A stretch of DNA of 33,049 nucleotides from Prolixibacteraceae bacterium (lineage in GTDB: Bacteria; Bacteroidota; Bacteroidia; Bacteroidales; Prolixibacteraceae), in NCBI GenBank assembly GCA_028282195.1, contig JANQII010000144.1:1-33049 (forward strand), given 5' to 3'. Positions 31,478 through 33,049 of the stretch are shown here, piece after piece; the stretch's first letter is position 1, and the number at the start of each line of letters is the position of its first letter. The notes beneath the pieces are model-generated. The model saw only the letters and a list, made by a program, of their open reading frames with translations, searched no databases and had not been told where the DNA came from. Both the position numbers and the translations under genes were made by a program.

Positions 31478-31637
31478 GCTGTCCCAAAAGTTAACTTAAC
31501 CGCTAAGTATTTCAAGGAACCGCAGAGGACACAAAGAGTAAGCCTTTCTGCATCAAAACCTTATTATTCTTTGCGTAATCTTATGCGTTCTTCGCGGTTA
31601 GAATTTTATTCTTTGGGGACGGCCTTTTTATTTTTTT
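31478..31637. terminator. Long imperfect palindrome/terminator between convergent genes
   Basis: GCTGTCCCAAAAG (31478-31490) pairs with CTTTGGGGACGGC (31611-31623). Inner segments also match imperfectly (TTAACCGCTAAG with CTTCGCGGTTA; ACACAAAGA with TCTTTGCGTA). The whole forms a hairpin of about 145 bases followed by CTTTTTATTTTTTT on the plus strand. It would terminate the glutathione peroxidase transcript. The inner CGC-AAAG type sequence looks like a degenerate copy of dispersed Bacteroidota intergenic repeats. Confidence 0.55.
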
Positions 31638-32929
31638 AGTGCAGACCTGTAAACATTAATTGCACGCTCCCTGGCAAATTTATGGTCAATCATTGGCTTA
31701 GGGTAATCACTTGAACCAAATTCAGGAACCCACTTTTTTATGAATTCAAACTCAGGGTCGAACTTCTGCTGCTGAAGTAGCGGATTGAACACCCTAAAAT
31801 AAGGAGCAGCATCGCAACCGGTTCCTGCAGCCCACTGCCATCCCCCATTATTCGAAGCCAATTCATAATCGAGCAATTTACTTGCAAAATATGCTTCACC
31901 CCATCGCCAATCAATTAATAAATGCTTACACAAAAAGCTAGCTGTTACCATTCTTAGCCGGTTATGCATAAAACCGGTTTGATTGAGTTGCCTAACCCCT
32001 GCATCGACCAGGGGATAACCAGTTTTTCCTTCACACCATTTTTTAAAATCCTTTTCTGAATTTAACCATGGAATAAATTCATATTCTTTTTTGAAAGCCA
32101 ATTTCTCAACATGAGGAAAATGCCACAAAATATCCATGTAGAAATTTCTCCAAATCAATTCATTCAAAAAAGATTTAGAGTTTTTTGCAGCCAAAAGAGT
32201 CAGTTCACGAATACTAACTGTACCAAATCGCAGATGAATGCCCAAACGTGAGGTAGCATTTAATACAGGAAAGTCACGTTTAAGCTTATAATCTTCCAGT
32301 AGGCTTACTGAAATATTTTTGGGCGGTATATCTATATTAGTACGCCTAAAACCTAAATCCCGCAGATAAAACCTTTTAAATGGGCTTGTTTTAAGCAAAT
32401 TGCCAAGATATTTTCCCGAAGGAAACAACTCAATGCAGCCAAGCTCAAGCTTTTCCAACCACTTTTTACTATATGGAGTAAACACAGTGTAAGGCTTCCC
32501 ATCTTTTTTCACAATATCGTCACGGTCATAAATAACCTGATCCTTAAAATCCAGAAGGCCAATACCTTCCTCTCTCAGTAAATCACCAATCGTTCTATCC
32601 CTCTCGGTTGCATACGGCTCATAATCCCGATTCGTGAAAACAGTATCAATGTCATACTCAACCAATAATCGTTTGAAAGCATTCAACGGTTTCCCATGGT
32701 ATATCCACAGAGAACTCCCTGCTCTTTCAAATTCCTCCTGTAACTTATTAAGCTCATCCAAAATAAAACATACACGTGGATCATCATCATCCAAATCATT
32801 CAAAATCGTACTATCAAAAATGAATATTGGGAGTACTGGTTTGCCTGATAATAAAGCTTTACAGAAACCATGGTTATCTTTAATACGAAGATCTCTTCTA
32901 AACCAGAATATATTTATTACTTCTTTCAT
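31628..32929 (-). CDS. Deoxyribodipyrimidine photolyase (class I CPD photolyase/cryptochrome family)
   Basis: I place the start at 32929 (MKEVINIFWFRRDLR), giving 433 residues; the longer frame adds 12 non-conserved residues. The N-terminal Rossmann-like antenna domain (about 1-130) is followed by the helical FAD domain with RLGIHLRFGTVSIREL, FLNELIWRNFY, TGYPLVDAGVRQLNQTGFMHNR and LLDYELASNNGGWQWAAGTG. These are the flavin-binding and electron-transfer blocks of class I enzymes. It splits cyclobutane pyrimidine dimers with blue light. Length and motifs fit a CPD photolyase better than a DASH cryptochrome, though a few family members repair other photoproducts. It converges with the glutathione peroxidase gene. 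Confidence 0.88.
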   Translation of the reverse strand: MKEVINIFWFRRDLRIKDNHGFCKALLSGKPVLPIFIFDSTILNDLDDDDPRVCFILDELNKLQEEFERAGSSLWIYHGKPLNAFKRLLVEYDIDTVFTNRDYEPYATERDRTIGDLLREEGIGLLDFKDQVIYDRDDIVKKDGKPYTVFTPYSKKWLEKLELGCIELFPSGKYLGNLLKTSPFKRFYLRDLGFRRTNIDIPPKNISVSLLEDYKLKRDFPVLNATSRLGIHLRFGTVSIRELTLLAAKNSKSFLNELIWRNFYMDILWHFPHVEKLAFKKEYEFIPWLNSEKDFKKWCEGKTGYPLVDAGVRQLNQTGFMHNRLRMVTASFLCKHLLIDWRWGEAYFASKLLDYELASNNGGWQWAAGTGCDAAPYFRVFNPLLQQQKFDPEFEFIKKWVPEFGSSDYPKPMIDHKFARERAINVYRSALKK

Positions 32930-32985
32930 GTTTGCTTCAAACAATAATATAATAATGCGAATCAAGAGTTGAAAATCTTGCCTTT

Positions 32986-32997
32986 AAATCCGGATTT
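32986..32997. promoter_or_regulatory. 12-bp palindrome upstream of the photolyase gene
   Basis: AAATCCGGATTT is a perfect palindrome 57-68 bases before the photolyase start codon. An 8-bp inverted pair, GAATCAAG (32959-32966) and CTTGATTC (33020-33027), surrounds it. It could be an operator, but there is no second copy in the window to compare with. Confidence 0.25.
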
Positions 32998-33049
32998 TCC
33001 TGAATATTTAGAATAAACCCTTGATTCACATATTTTTATACAAGTACTC

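Overview
The window comes from a Bacteroidota chromosome, most likely an environmental, Marinilabiliales/Prolixibacteraceae-like lineage; the rank below phylum is a guess. Supporting signs are a SusC/SusD pair driven by an ECF sigma factor and a FecR anti-sigma factor, a type IX secretion (T9SS) C-terminal sorting domain, AT-rich intergenic DNA, few Shine-Dalgarno-like sites, and a few TAnnTTTG-type -7 boxes.

Layout. Bases 1-150 hold a hairpin-bearing palindromic repeat and the terminator of the first gene. Bases 153-2800 (minus) encode an NupG-type MFS permease and a long transaldolase. Bases 2938-6131 (plus) encode a translationally coupled DUF1800/DUF1501 pair; the second protein carries a T9SS sorting domain. 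Bases 6121-12542 (minus) are housekeeping and stress genes: a small TPR protein, a RelA/SpoT protein with a degenerate hydrolase domain, ferritin, dnaX split over two frames at an A10 run, an SDR oxidoreductase, and a TetR regulator with two matching operator-like palindromes. Bases 12878-29671 (all minus) are a carbohydrate-use region. In transcription order it holds a desaturase-Rieske-NqrF-like fusion protein, a sugar isomerase-like TIM barrel, a UroD/MtaA-family protein, ECF sigma, FecR, SusC (with STN domain), SusD, a GH106 alpha-L-rhamnosidase-like lipoprotein and a SASA-type carbohydrate esterase. A divergent AraC regulator (29801-30724) faces it. The window ends with a 2-Cys glutathione peroxidase and a class I photolyase that converge on a long palindromic terminator.

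How the genes may work together. The STN-bearing SusC would report substrate to FecR and the ECF sigma factor, a standard Bacteroidota surface-signalling circuit. The esterase and GH106 enzyme would strip acetyl and rhamnosyl groups. The upstream AraC-linked operon is the most unusual part. Its 764-residue protein joins in one chain the three functions that rhizobia encode as separate MocD, MocE and MocF proteins (di-iron oxygenase, Rieske ferredoxin, reductase), with an NqrF-type reductase half. It sits beside a MocC/IolE-like TIM barrel and a UroD/MtaA-type protein. I infer a self-sufficient oxygenase, possibly an O-demethylase for a methylated sugar or cyclitol released by the PUL. The sequence does not prove this.

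Other notable signals: a probable programmed slippage site in dnaX enclosed by a perfect 7-bp inverted repeat; a 151-bp MITE with 15-bp perfect terminal repeats and a TTAG target duplication; a 16-bp repeat shared by the window start and the SusD stop codon; and a possible antisense RNA opposite the susC leader.
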